In this document: piece after piece, positions 17,503 to 26,100 of the stretch
How positions within the stretch are numbered: position 1 is the first letter of the stretch
How the letters are laid out: the number at the start of each line of letters is the position of its first letter
Assembly: GCA_963545485.1 (NCBI GenBank)
Contig: CAUUJG010000015.1
Coordinates: 1 to 31,926 of the forward strand
Direction of reading: 5' to 3'
Source: CAUTUX01 sp963545485
GTDB taxonomy: Bacteria > Bacillota > Clostridia > Christensenellales > CAG-917
DNA length: 31,926 nucleotides
Made by a program: the position numbers and the translations under genes
The notes under the pieces: generated by a model
The model's database searches: none
Told to the model about the DNA's origin: nothing
What the model saw: only the letters and a program-made list of their open reading frames with translations

Positions 17503-17531
17503 TTGCAAAAATATTTTGATATTTATATACT
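17503..17531 (+). promoter_or_regulatory. Promoter of the yfcE-like gene, predicted leaderless start
   Basis: TTGCAA (17503-17508) and TATACT (17526-17531) are separated by 17 bases, the ideal spacing. Only 6 bases lie between the -10 box and the ATG at 17538, so transcription should begin at or next to the A of the start codon. No Shine-Dalgarno is present in that interval, consistent with a leaderless mRNA. Confidence 0.65.
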
Positions 17532-17537
17532 CTAATT

Positions 17538-18095
17538 ATGAAATTATTCGTTGCATCAGATATACATGGAGATGCCATTAGCTTAAAAAAATTTTTTTCA
17601 ATTGTAGACAAATATCTCAAAATCGATAGAAACTGTAGAGTCGTTCTGCTTGGCGATATATATAATCATGGACCTCGAAATCCTATCCCTGCAGGATATA
17701 ATCCTCAAGAAGTTGCACATACCTTAAATGAAGCTATGACATTTTTAACAGTCATAAAAGGTAATTGTGATAGTGAAGTAGATGAAATGATTTCTAACTT
17801 TCCATTCATTCCTTACTTTGAAATGGAGTGGGGCAACTCGATGTTATATTTTACACATGGGCATAAAATAAATAAGGACATGCCTTACAAAGGTGACTTT
17901 ACAAAAAATAACATTGTATTACATGGACATTTCCATATTCCACGCATTGATGTAGTCGACGGAATCACCTATGTGTGCGTAGGATCTATAGGCATGAATC
18001 CAATAAATGTGCCAAAATCATATTGTGTATTGGATGAGAACACTTTATCCTTGTATGACTTAAATGAAAATTTGCTTGAAAAAATAAATATTTAG
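17538..18095 (+). CDS. yfcE: YfcE-type metallophosphoesterase
   Basis: A 185-residue calcineurin-like phosphodiesterase of the YfcE/MJ0936 type. The metal-binding motifs are in order: SDIHGD (Asp8, His10), LLGDIYNHG, GNCD, THGHK and HGHFHIP. These are all the ligands of a two-metal site. The E. coli homologue acts on artificial phosphodiesters and its natural substrate is unknown. The start is fixed by the conserved MKLFVASDIHG N-terminus. The gene stands alone on the plus strand, divergent from recJ and convergent with the next gene. It has no Shine-Dalgarno. Confidence 0.93.
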   Translation: MKLFVASDIHGDAISLKKFFSIVDKYLKIDRNCRVVLLGDIYNHGPRNPIPAGYNPQEVAHTLNEAMTFLTVIKGNCDSEVDEMISNFPFIPYFEMEWGNSMLYFTHGHKINKDMPYKGDFTKNNIVLHGHFHIPRIDVVDGITYVCVGSIGMNPINVPKSYCVLDENTLSLYDLNENLLEKINI

Positions 18096-18117
18096 ACATT
18101 CTAAGCCATTAAATCTT

Positions 18118-18834
18118 CTATTTTTCTTTATTTTCAACAGTGTTTTTTGCTGTATCAGATGGAGCCGTTCCTTCTTTATTAATGATATTTTGTCTTATAT
18201 AGTATTTTTTTGATGATACAAACATTAAAATAATAAATATTACAGCGGGTATTGTTACGACTAATATGACAAGCATCTTTAATCCCAGTTTTTTTTCAGG
18301 AGCTTTTTCAACTTTCTTTTCCACTTTATTACTTTCAATATCATCTGAATTTATAAAACCTATAAAGCGTTCATCCTTATATTCAACCCACACGCATATT
18401 CTTTTCGTATTGCCACTAACATATCCTATACGGTACATTTTAAAATTATCATTTTTTGATAAAGTCAACTTACTGTCGAGAGATTTTTCAATTGTTATTT
18501 CTTTTTTTGTGTTTATAGCAGTTCTATTCGGTTCCCTACTCTGTGTCTTAGTTTTTTCATAATCTTCTTTGGATATATAAAACTTCTCCTTAGAATCAAA
18601 AACCCGCACAATATAATATTTTTCTTTATATCTTTCACCCGTTAGGCTTATTATTCCTTTATCAACAACAACATTGAATGTATAGTCGCCAATTTTTTTT
18701 ATAGTTACAGTATTCTCTTCCGTTGTAGACAAATATTCTGCATATGCCGTTTTAGCTCCGCAAAGCAAAGGTATACATATACATATAACCATGATTAAAC
18801 CTAAAACTATTTTATGTTTAAAATTTTTGCTCAT
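18118..18834 (-). CDS. Exported single-pass membrane protein of unknown function
   Basis: I do not recognise this 238-residue protein. It has a signal peptide (basic start, hydrophobic IVLGLIMVICICIPLLCG, likely cleavage after TAYA) and a charged beta-rich exterior of about 145 residues. One transmembrane segment follows (about 186-207, LKMLVILVVTIPAVIFIILMF), then a short polar cytoplasmic tail ending ENKEK. The end of the exterior part (RICVWVEYKDERFIGFINSDDIE) resembles the last strands of a bacterial SH3-type domain, where GYINSDDI-like endings are common. That is inference only. It has its own strong promoter and no Shine-Dalgarno. It follows folA but is probably a separate unit. Confidence 0.8.
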   Translation of the reverse strand: MSKNFKHKIVLGLIMVICICIPLLCGAKTAYAEYLSTTEENTVTIKKIGDYTFNVVVDKGIISLTGERYKEKYYIVRVFDSKEKFYISKEDYEKTKTQSREPNRTAINTKKEITIEKSLDSKLTLSKNDNFKMYRIGYVSGNTKRICVWVEYKDERFIGFINSDDIESNKVEKKVEKAPEKKLGLKMLVILVVTIPAVIFIILMFVSSKKYYIRQNIINKEGTAPSDTAKNTVENKEK

Positions 18835-18842
18835 CGAAAACT

Positions 18843-18871
18843 ATTATACCTTTAATTTCTGCCGCATACAA
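18843..18871 (-). promoter_or_regulatory. Promoter of the exported protein gene, predicted leaderless start
   Basis: On the minus strand TTGTAT (18866-18871), a 17-base spacer and a perfect TATAAT (18843-18848) are followed by only 8 bases before the ATG at 18834. The expected transcription start is 1-2 bases before the start codon. No Shine-Dalgarno lies between. The layout is nearly the same as that of the yfcE-like gene. Confidence 0.6.
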
Positions 18872-18877
18872 AATTAA

Positions 18878-19378
18878 TCAAAACTTCTTTATATTATTGT
18901 TTTTATATATATAGTATTGAATGGTGTATCCGTTATCTTCAACTGTATCTTCTCTTGAGTCTATAGTCCAATCTGGATTTATATCTAGATTCTCAAAATG
19001 TAATGTCGCTTCTCCATTTGCAAATACTTTAGTTACATATGCTTTTTCACAATATGGCAACATTGTTTTATATAACATAGCACCACCTATTATAAATATA
19101 TTGTCTGTCTGAAATTTTCCAAGTTTTTCAAATAATTCTTCTAAACTTCTTACGACTATAGCCCCATCAACATCTTCACCATCGGGCCATAATACTATAT
19201 TAATACGGTCCGGTAACGGTCTAGCTTTAGGCAATGACTTCAATGTGTTTGAACCCATTACAACAATATTGCCAGTCGTGATTTGTTTAAAATGAGCTAG
19301 ATCTTGCGGCAAACGAAATAAAAGAGAATTATTCTTACCTATTCCCCAATTGTCATCAACAGCTACTATAATATTCAT
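18878..19378 (-). CDS. folA: Dihydrofolate reductase
   Basis: A 166-residue type I dihydrofolate reductase, which regenerates tetrahydrofolate from the dihydrofolate made by thymidylate synthase. Typical features are MNIIVAVDDNWGIGKNN at the N-terminus, the acidic active-site residue Asp26 in LPQDLAHFK, the NADPH site VVMGSNTLKSLP, and IIGGAMLYKTML (the GGxxxY motif). The ATG at 19378 abuts the thyA stop with no gap, so the two are co-translated. It is the last gene of the kor-thyA-folA operon. Confidence 0.96.
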   Translation of the reverse strand: MNIIVAVDDNWGIGKNNSLLFRLPQDLAHFKQITTGNIVVMGSNTLKSLPKARPLPDRINIVLWPDGEDVDGAIVVRSLEELFEKLGKFQTDNIFIIGGAMLYKTMLPYCEKAYVTKVFANGEATLHFENLDINPDWTIDSREDTVEDNGYTIQYYIYKNNNIKKF

Positions 19379-20209
19379 TTAAACCGCCACTTCAATTTTA
19401 TGATCAAACTTATTTGCAACATAATTTTCCAATTTAAAATCATCTGCAGTAAAATCATAAAAATTCTTTATGTCATTATTAATAATAAATTTTGGAGCTT
19501 CGTATTCCGGATTCTTAAGTATTTCTTCAACTATACTTACATGTCTATCATAAATATGTGCATCTGCAATTACATGTACAAGTTCACCAACCTTTAACCC
19601 TGAGACTTGTGCAAACATATGTACCAATACAGCATACTGTACAACATTCCAGTTATTAGCGGTTAGAGTATCTTGAGAACGTTGATTTAGGATAGCATTC
19701 AATTTATCGCCTTCCACATTTAATGTAAGTGAATATGCACACGGATATAAATGCATTTCATGTAAATCTTGAAAATTGTATATGTTTGTCATTATTCTCC
19801 TAGAATTTGGATTATTCTTTAAATCATAAAGAACTCTATCAACTTGATCAAACATCCCTTCCTTATACTGATGTTTTATTCCAAGCTGATATCCATATGC
19901 TTTCCCTATGCTACCACTTTCATCAGCCCAACTATCCCATATCCTACTATTTAAGTCATGTACATTGTTAGATTTTTTTTGCCATATCCAAAGAATCTCA
20001 TCGATAGCAGATTTAAAATATGTCTTACGCAATGTAATTATCGGAAACTCTTTTGAAAGATCATATCTATTAACTATCCCAAACTTTTTTATAGTATGTG
20101 CAGGAGTCCCATCAGCCCATCTTGGTCTAACTTCATATTGTGTATCCCACACCCCATGATCAATTATTTCTCTACATGTTTTTATAAATATTTTGTCCGC
20201 TAAAGCCAT
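19379..20209 (-). CDS. thyA: Thymidylate synthase ThyA
   Basis: A 276-residue folate-dependent thymidylate synthase that methylates dUMP. The catalytic Cys157 is in MHLYPCAYSLTL and the phosphate-binding Arg is in NQRSQDTLTANNWN; NNPNSRRIM gives the Arg pair from the partner subunit. The motif after the Cys is PCAY rather than the more familiar PCH, and the TANNWN segment replaces the usual LGLPFN. From memory this variant form is shared by a clostridial subgroup, so it is not a sign of inactivation. AGGAACAAA lies just before the ATG at 20209, 12 bases after korC. folA follows without a gap. Confidence 0.95.
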   Translation of the reverse strand: MALADKIFIKTCREIIDHGVWDTQYEVRPRWADGTPAHTIKKFGIVNRYDLSKEFPIITLRKTYFKSAIDEILWIWQKKSNNVHDLNSRIWDSWADESGSIGKAYGYQLGIKHQYKEGMFDQVDRVLYDLKNNPNSRRIMTNIYNFQDLHEMHLYPCAYSLTLNVEGDKLNAILNQRSQDTLTANNWNVVQYAVLVHMFAQVSGLKVGELVHVIADAHIYDRHVSIVEEILKNPEYEAPKFIINNDIKNFYDFTADDFKLENYVANKFDHKIEVAV

Positions 20210-20221
20210 TTTGTTCCTAAT

Positions 20222-20749
20222 CTAATATAATTCATATCCTGCTAATAAGCATTTTTTATTTGATTCAATAAATTGAGGTTTATTTGCAAACACTTTTTCG
20301 ATTGTGGACAACATTTGTTCCTTTGTAAAAAGCCCTGTAATCTTTACATATGCTCCAAGGATAACAAGATTCATTGCTTTATCATTTCCTATTTCATGAG
20401 CTATATCATTTGCCTTAATATAATATGTCTTTACATCTTTTCTATTTACTTTGTCTGATATTAAAGAACTATTTACAATTATAATTCCACCGTTTAAAAC
20501 ATTCCCAGTAAATTTATCAAGACTCGGTTTATTCATTGCAATTAGGCAATCAGGTCTTGCTATAATCGGGGATGCTACTTCATTATCATCTATAACTACA
20601 GAACAATTCGCAGTACCTCCTCTCATTTCTGGACCATATGAAGGTAGCCATGTAGCGGCTTTGTTTTCATACATAGCAGCATATGCCAGCATTTGTCCTA
20701 GCGACAAAACTCCCTGTCCACCAAATCCAGCGACTATGATTCTCTGCAT
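20222..20749 (-). CDS. korC: 2-oxoacid:ferredoxin oxidoreductase, gamma subunit
   Basis: A 175-residue gamma subunit. Features are the N-terminal nucleotide-fold start MQRIIVAGFGGQGVLSLGQ and the WLPSYGPEMRGGTANCSV motif, both diagnostic for the gamma chain of 2-oxoacid:ferredoxin oxidoreductases. It forms part of the CoA- and ferredoxin-linked complex encoded by the four genes 20222-22773. It begins 1 base after korB and is followed by thyA. The kor name is generic; the substrate could be 2-oxoglutarate or branched-chain 2-oxoacids. Confidence 0.93.
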   Translation of the reverse strand: MQRIIVAGFGGQGVLSLGQMLAYAAMYENKAATWLPSYGPEMRGGTANCSVVIDDNEVASPIIARPDCLIAMNKPSLDKFTGNVLNGGIIIVNSSLISDKVNRKDVKTYYIKANDIAHEIGNDKAMNLVILGAYVKITGLFTKEQMLSTIEKVFANKPQFIESNKKCLLAGYELY

Positions 20750-20750
20750 A

Positions 20751-21497
20751 TTAAACCTCCTTGAATACTCCGAGTGGATATACCGGAGTCATTTTTTCCT
20801 TAACATATTCAAGTGCTTGTAACGGAGACATATGCCAGTTTGTAGGACATGTCGAAAGTAACTCTACAAATGAGAATCCCTTCCCTTCAACTTGATAATT
20901 GAAAGCTTTCTGAATACATTTTTTTGCATCTCTGATACCTTTGATATCTGCCAATGTGCATCTTGCTATGTAACTTGGTCCATCCAAAGTTGCCAATAAT
21001 TCACACATTCTTACTGGATAACCATTTTTAATTGGGTCTCTTCCATATGGCGATGTTGTGGATTTTTGTCCTAACAATGTTGTCGGTGCCATCTGTCCAC
21101 CAGTCATACCGTATATTGCATTATTTATAAATATAACCGTTATATTTGTTCCTCTCATTGCTGCATGTACTATTTCTGCCATACCTATTGATGCCAAATC
21201 TCCATCACCCTGATATGTAAAAACTATTGAATTAGGTCTTACAAGTTTTGTTCCGGTTGCTACAGCTGGTGCTCTTCCATGACTTGCTTCCTGCATATCA
21301 ATATTAAAATAATCATATGCAAAAACACTACAACCAACAGGACATATTCCCACAGCTCCTTCTGGCATCTTCCCAGCTTTTTCTAAATCTTCAAGAGCCT
21401 CGGCAACCAATCTATGTGAAATTCCATGTGTACATCCTGGACAATAATGCATTGTTTTATCTGTTAAATATTTCGTTTTTTCAAATACTACTGCCAT
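20751..21497 (-). CDS. korB: 2-oxoacid:ferredoxin oxidoreductase, beta (TPP-binding) subunit
   Basis: A 248-residue beta subunit that binds thiamine diphosphate and an iron-sulfur cluster. The Cys residues in HYCPGCTHGISH and ICPVGCSVF are placed for the cluster. TYQGDGDLASIGMAEIVHA with NNAIYGMTGGQ forms the GDG...N thiamine diphosphate motif. The motif set matches the VOR/KOR group rather than pyruvate oxidoreductase beta chains. It starts 1 base after korA and ends 1 base before korC, so translation is coupled along the cluster. Confidence 0.95.
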   Translation of the reverse strand: MAVVFEKTKYLTDKTMHYCPGCTHGISHRLVAEALEDLEKAGKMPEGAVGICPVGCSVFAYDYFNIDMQEASHGRAPAVATGTKLVRPNSIVFTYQGDGDLASIGMAEIVHAAMRGTNITVIFINNAIYGMTGGQMAPTTLLGQKSTTSPYGRDPIKNGYPVRMCELLATLDGPSYIARCTLADIKGIRDAKKCIQKAFNYQVEGKGFSFVELLSTCPTNWHMSPLQALEYVKEKMTPVYPLGVFKEV

Positions 21498-21498
21498 T

Positions 21499-22563
21499 TT
21501 ACTTCGCCTCCTTTTTTACAAATTCAACAATGTCTTCCGGAGACATAACATTTCCACCACTTCTTCCAAAGAACAACACAGGTTTCAATTGTTCCGTATA
21601 CAACTTAACATCTTCAATGTATTGCCCCATGCTCAATTCTGCAACTACAAATTTTTTAACATTCTTTGATTTTGCAAATTTCAACATCTCTGCTTTTGGA
21701 AATGGGAAAAGTGTAATTGGTCTAACAAGTCCTACCTTAATTCCTTCAGCTCTTAACATATCAACTGCGGACTTTGCTATTCTACCGATTGTACCATATG
21801 CAGTTATTATTATTTCTGCATCATCTGTTTTATACAGTTCAACCATTGTCTCATTCTTTTCCATTTCCTCATATACTTTTTTAAGTCTATGATTGACCTC
21901 TTCAAGTTCATCAGGAACAATGTAAAGTGAGTTCACTACTCTTCTAGTATCTCCAAATCCTCTTCCGTCTGTTGCCCACTTCAATGGTTTAAGCTTTGAT
22001 ACATCTTTCATTTCAGGTAATGTGATAGCTTCCATAATCTGACCCAACATACCATCACCCAATATCATTACTGGGACTCTATATTTTTCTCCTTTTTCAA
22101 ATGCATCGTAAATGATATCAACACATTCCTGAACTGAACTAGGTCCGTATACAAGCATTTTATAATCACCATGCCCTCCACCTTTTACTGTTTGGAAATA
22201 ATCTCCCTGTGCCGGTTGAATTCCACCAAGTCCTGGTCCACTTCTCACCATATTAATAATTACACATGGAAGTTCAGCACCGCACATATAACTGATACCT
22301 TCTTGTTTTAAACTTATTCCTGGACTAGATGAACTAGTCATTGCTCTTCCACCAGCTGCAGCAGCTCCATACAACATATTAATTGCCGCAACTTCACTTT
22401 CTGCTTGGACAAATGCTCCGCCTACCTCAAATTGTCTCCAACTCATATATTCTGGAATTTCATTCTGTGGAGTTATAGGATAACCAGCGTAAAATCTGCA
22501 GCCTCCTCTTATTGCCGCTTCTGCAATTGCTTCATTTCCTTTCATTAATCTCTTCTCTGCCAT
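21499..22563 (-). CDS. vorB: 2-oxoacid:ferredoxin oxidoreductase, alpha subunit (VorB-like)
   Basis: A 354-residue alpha subunit. Motifs are GCRFYAGYPITPQNEIPEYM, SSSSPGISLKQEGISY and GPGLGGIQPAQGDYFQ in the first half (pyrimidine-binding part), then the C-terminal transketolase-like domain (IIITAYGTIGRIAKSAV and GLVRPITLFPFP). Proteins like this are commonly named 3-methyl-2-oxobutanoate dehydrogenase subunit VorB in Clostridia, which suggests branched-chain 2-oxoacids as substrate. A 2-oxoglutarate role is also possible. It lies 3 bases after the ferredoxin subunit gene. Confidence 0.92.
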   Translation of the reverse strand: MAEKRLMKGNEAIAEAAIRGGCRFYAGYPITPQNEIPEYMSWRQFEVGGAFVQAESEVAAINMLYGAAAAGGRAMTSSSSPGISLKQEGISYMCGAELPCVIINMVRSGPGLGGIQPAQGDYFQTVKGGGHGDYKMLVYGPSSVQECVDIIYDAFEKGEKYRVPVMILGDGMLGQIMEAITLPEMKDVSKLKPLKWATDGRGFGDTRRVVNSLYIVPDELEEVNHRLKKVYEEMEKNETMVELYKTDDAEIIITAYGTIGRIAKSAVDMLRAEGIKVGLVRPITLFPFPKAEMLKFAKSKNVKKFVVAELSMGQYIEDVKLYTEQLKPVLFFGRSGGNVMSPEDIVEFVKKEAK

Positions 22564-22566
22564 AAT

Positions 22567-22773
22567 CTATTTCTCCACTTTAATTACACAATCTGGGCAC
22601 ATTATTGCACAAAAAGCACAGCCAATGCATTTGCTCGGATCTTTTTCTGTAAGGACAAAGTACCCCTTTGCATTACTCTTTTCTTTAGATATCTCTAAAA
22701 TTTGTTTAGGGCATACATGGGTACAAAGCCCACACCCTTTACACTTCTCAGTGTCAATTGTTAATTTTGCCAT
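22567..22773 (-). CDS. korD: 2-oxoacid:ferredoxin oxidoreductase, delta (2[4Fe-4S]) subunit
   Basis: A 68-residue ferredoxin-like subunit with two four-Cys clusters: CKGCGLCTHVCP and CIGCAFCAIMCP. It passes electrons from the thiamine site to free ferredoxin. GAGG lies upstream of the ATG at 22773. It is the first gene of the kor-thyA-folA operon. The 5' region holds a small hairpin (22791-22809) followed by a T run but no clear promoter hexamers. Confidence 0.95.
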   Translation of the reverse strand: MAKLTIDTEKCKGCGLCTHVCPKQILEISKEKSNAKGYFVLTEKDPSKCIGCAFCAIMCPDCVIKVEK

Positions 22774-22889
22774 TTTTACCTCATATATAAAACACCGTTA
22801 CACAGTGCTGAAATTAATGTACTATATAATATTGATTTGAGTGATAAATTTGCACTAACTTTATTTTTCGCAGCTCACTCGTACTGCGT

Positions 22890-23009
22890 TCAATAATCGA
22901 AATTCCTCACTATAAATATGTTTAAAACAACCTTTTTTAACATGTCACAAAAAGGCAAACTTCCCATTACCGGTTTGTACATCTTTTTCTCCATCATTGC
23001 ATATTTCAT
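22890..23009 (-). CDS. Candidate small protein (39 codons)
   Basis: This ORF lies in the 394-base gap between korD and the LRR gene and does not match a family I know. It encodes MKYAMMEKKMYKPVMGSLPF and then a part rich in hydrophobic residues (MLKKVVLNIFIVRNF), ending DY. Six Met, one Cys and a Lys-rich first half are visible. Support comes from the site: GAGG lies 7 bases before the ATG at 23009, and a promoter-like TTAGAC/TAAAAT pair lies just upstream. It could be a small membrane-associated or signalling peptide, or it could be chance; coding cannot be shown from one sequence. Confidence 0.35.
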   Translation of the reverse strand: MKYAMMEKKMYKPVMGSLPFCDMLKKVVLNIFIVRNFDY

Positions 23010-23033
23010 TTTGTTACCTCTGCCTTTCAGTAC

Positions 23034-23063
23034 ATTTTACATTAGCCTGATTTTTTTGTCTAA
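23034..23063 (-). promoter_or_regulatory. Candidate promoter of the 39-codon ORF
   Basis: On the minus strand TTAGAC (23058-23063) and TAAAAT (23034-23039) are 18 bases apart. The predicted transcription start is about 18 bases before the ATG at 23009, leaving room for the GAGG site. It lies after the terminator of the LRR gene, so it would start a new unit that may also read into korD. Confidence 0.35.
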
Positions 23064-23103
23064 TTTAAACCACATTCCCACATAAACATACAATCTACTT
23101 TAT

Positions 23104-23133
23104 ATTTAAAAAGGCTATGCTTCTGCATAGCCT
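23104..23133 (-). terminator. Rho-independent terminator of the LRR lipoprotein gene
   Basis: On the minus strand AGGCTATGC (23125-23133) and GCATAGCCT (23112-23120) form a perfect 9-base-pair stem with a 4-base loop AGAA, followed directly by TTTT and an A/T tract. It lies about 35 bases after the TAA at 23168-23170. The T run is on the minus side only, so it works in that direction. Confidence 0.88.
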
Positions 23134-23167
23134 CTATTGGCGTTATTCTCTCAAGCTATCTGCATCA

Positions 23168-26100
23168 TTACTTCCAAGTAACATGTGCATTGCTTCCTTC
23201 AAATACATTTTCTTTTGTTGCATTGCCATGCAATGTACTTGTAAATAATTCAAATGTTTTATCAAATTTTGCACAGCCTTTAAATGCATATTCATATATT
23301 GTTTCCAACTTATTAAAATCATACTCAAATATATTTAATTCTTTACACCCTTCAAATGCTGATTTTAATATGTGCTTAATATTATCGTTTAATTTTACTG
23401 TTGTAAGCTTTTCACAATCTCTAAATACATCCGCATTGATTTCTGTCAATTTACTTCCACTTAAATCGACTTCTTCAATCTGTGTTTTGGCAAACGCTTC
23501 ACTCCCCATACGTTTTAATGCATTCTCTGAATTTGTGAATTTAAACTTATTCAATTTAGAGCCTTTAAATGCTGCAACACCTATATCTTCTACTGTATTT
23601 GAAAAATATTTATCCTCACTTCTAACTTTCTTTTCATCAAAATTATATGCCCCTACATAATTAAGGTATAATCCCTGTTTTATTGAATCTGATAAATAAA
23701 GTCTCTTATCCTCGCTAAGTGCCAATCCATCAAATGCGTTTTCGACATATCCAACAATCTCATGTATATCCTTATCACTTGAGCTCTTCAAGTATTTACC
23801 TGCGACTATTCTTCCGCCAATCATGTCATAATATGACAAAATATCGGCTTCATTCTGGGTTCCAATTATTGTGTATCTAGAATATTTTTTAGGATCTGCA
23901 TCCTTTGTTTTATAATCGTCATTAAATTTAAAATGCATTATTTGTTTGTCATTGCTTGACCCGCTTACATTATAGAATCTATATTGTCCGCTTGAAAACT
24001 TATCTTTTAATTTTGGATTTGTTGTTATAGGATTGCCTTTGTCATCTACCTTCAAGAACTTTTTCATAACCTTTTTACCATTCTCTTCAACTTCTCTCTC
24101 TTCAACTTCACAACCTAATAACTCAATGAAATATTCTGTATTTGGTATAGATACTGTTATACCTTTTAATACCTTACCTTCATCTTCAAAAACTGATAAA
24201 TCTGCTTTTATATCAGCTATATATTGATATTTCGCCTCATATGAATGTCCTTCAGCGTTAGTTTTTATTTCTCTACTATTGATAGTAGCCTTATCTGGAA
24301 TTACAAGCTTTTTGCGTTCTATAAGATTTGCAAATTGTATGCCATTTATTGTCGCTTCTGTTGCATGTAACTCTTCATATCCAATCAATTCTGTTTTAAA
24401 AATATCACTATCTATAATTGTTGTATCATTAACCTCTGTTACATTATATAACTGAACAGATTCAAGCTGCGTACAACCTTCAAAAGCTCTTTCTCCTATT
24501 TTCTTTATTGTCTTTGGGATATACATACGAATTATGTCATCTTTACCAGCAAATGCCCCATTTGCTATGGCTGTAACTACATATGTTTTACCGTCATTCT
24601 TAACTGAACCCGGAGCAACAAGAACTTTCTTATATCCAGATTTTAATCCGGTTATTGTCGCACCTTTACTTGAATATGAAAACTCAAAATCATCTACATT
24701 TTCTTTAAATGCGACTTTATATCTTATGACCCCTTCTATCTTCTTTCCCCTTTCTTCGTAACTTACTTTAATATTATGGAAACCTGGATCTACTGTCTTT
24801 AATACTTTGTTTTCAACAACATCCCCTCCTGGAATATGGTTACCATCAAGCTCAAGATATGTGAGATTTTCATTTTGTGCATCAATTCCATATTTCTCGC
24901 CATCCCCTTTTGTTACTGATAATTTTATTTTACTTGTGTCTACATCCTGTCCCTGTGCATATATCAACTCACTATCCTGCTCTACACTTATTATTTCTGC
25001 CGTTTCAACTTTATAATGATGTACAACTTCAAGAGGGTCTCCATTTTCTTTTTTAAATTCACCCCAACCTTCTATTTCAAGTTTCTTCTTGATATCATAT
25101 TCGCCAGGCTCGTTCTTATATGTTGACACATCAGATTCGGTAAGCTTAATTTTTTCCTCATTACCGTCAATATCAATATACGAAATATATGCATTTGTTA
25201 TATCCATAACAATATCGCTTGTATAATACCTATCTTTCAATCCTGTTATTTGAATAAGTTTTGTTTCATCCGGAGCATTAAAAATTGAATACTTAAAGTT
25301 TGTTTTAATATCATTAAAGATTTCTAATTCAACTTCATGGGAACCCTTTTTATTTAGTTCGTCATCAACAAATTTACTTTCTACAACTGCCTTTTCAAGC
25401 TTGCCATATGCTTTGCCTGATAATTCATTAGCATAAGCAATTTTAATTCCCTTCTCCACTGAAGTTTCAGGGGCCTTAAAAATATCATCCACAACTTTGT
25501 AATCAACTTTTCTTCTCAAATATTTAGTCGATACTACATTTTCATTAATTTCAACATTAGTAATTTTTAATTCTGAAAAACTACCTGCATTTTCCTTATA
25601 CAGTATATGGTTTATATTTGTTAATTCAGTTATTGTTTTACCTTCGATTTCTGTCTTAAGCTTATGAAGAACTTCATTTTGTAGATATATTTTGCTCCCT
25701 TTCTTTAAATTAATGCTATCTGAATCTATATTAAGATCCCCATCTATCATTGATGCATCTTTAGAAATAAAAGCCACTTTTTTTAAATTTTTATTATCCT
25801 CAAATGCATTTTTTGATATTTTAATTTTCTTTGAATATATGAATAGTTCTGTAAGATTTAAAGCATATTCACCTGATAAACCACACTCTACAATTTCTTC
25901 TATATCTTCATCAACATGCACTGTTTCAGACTGACTTAAATTCGCAATAACTTTTTTATTTACCACTACCAATCCTTCAGCATTTTTATGTTCCTTTAAA
26001 AATTCTAAAGAATCCTTAAATGCATATTTACCTATCTTATTTACACTATCAAGATTTGTAACTGTTTTTAATTTATGTTGGGATTTGAATGCTCTGTCAG

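Noticed and set aside
18096..18117. Bidirectional terminator between the convergent yfcE-like and membrane protein genes
   Set aside because: The 22-base gap has no inverted repeat; the transcripts may overlap at their 3' ends instead.
23143..23328. 61-residue minus-strand ORF at the end of the LRR gene
   Set aside because: It is an alternate frame within the LRR coding sequence and has no independent support.
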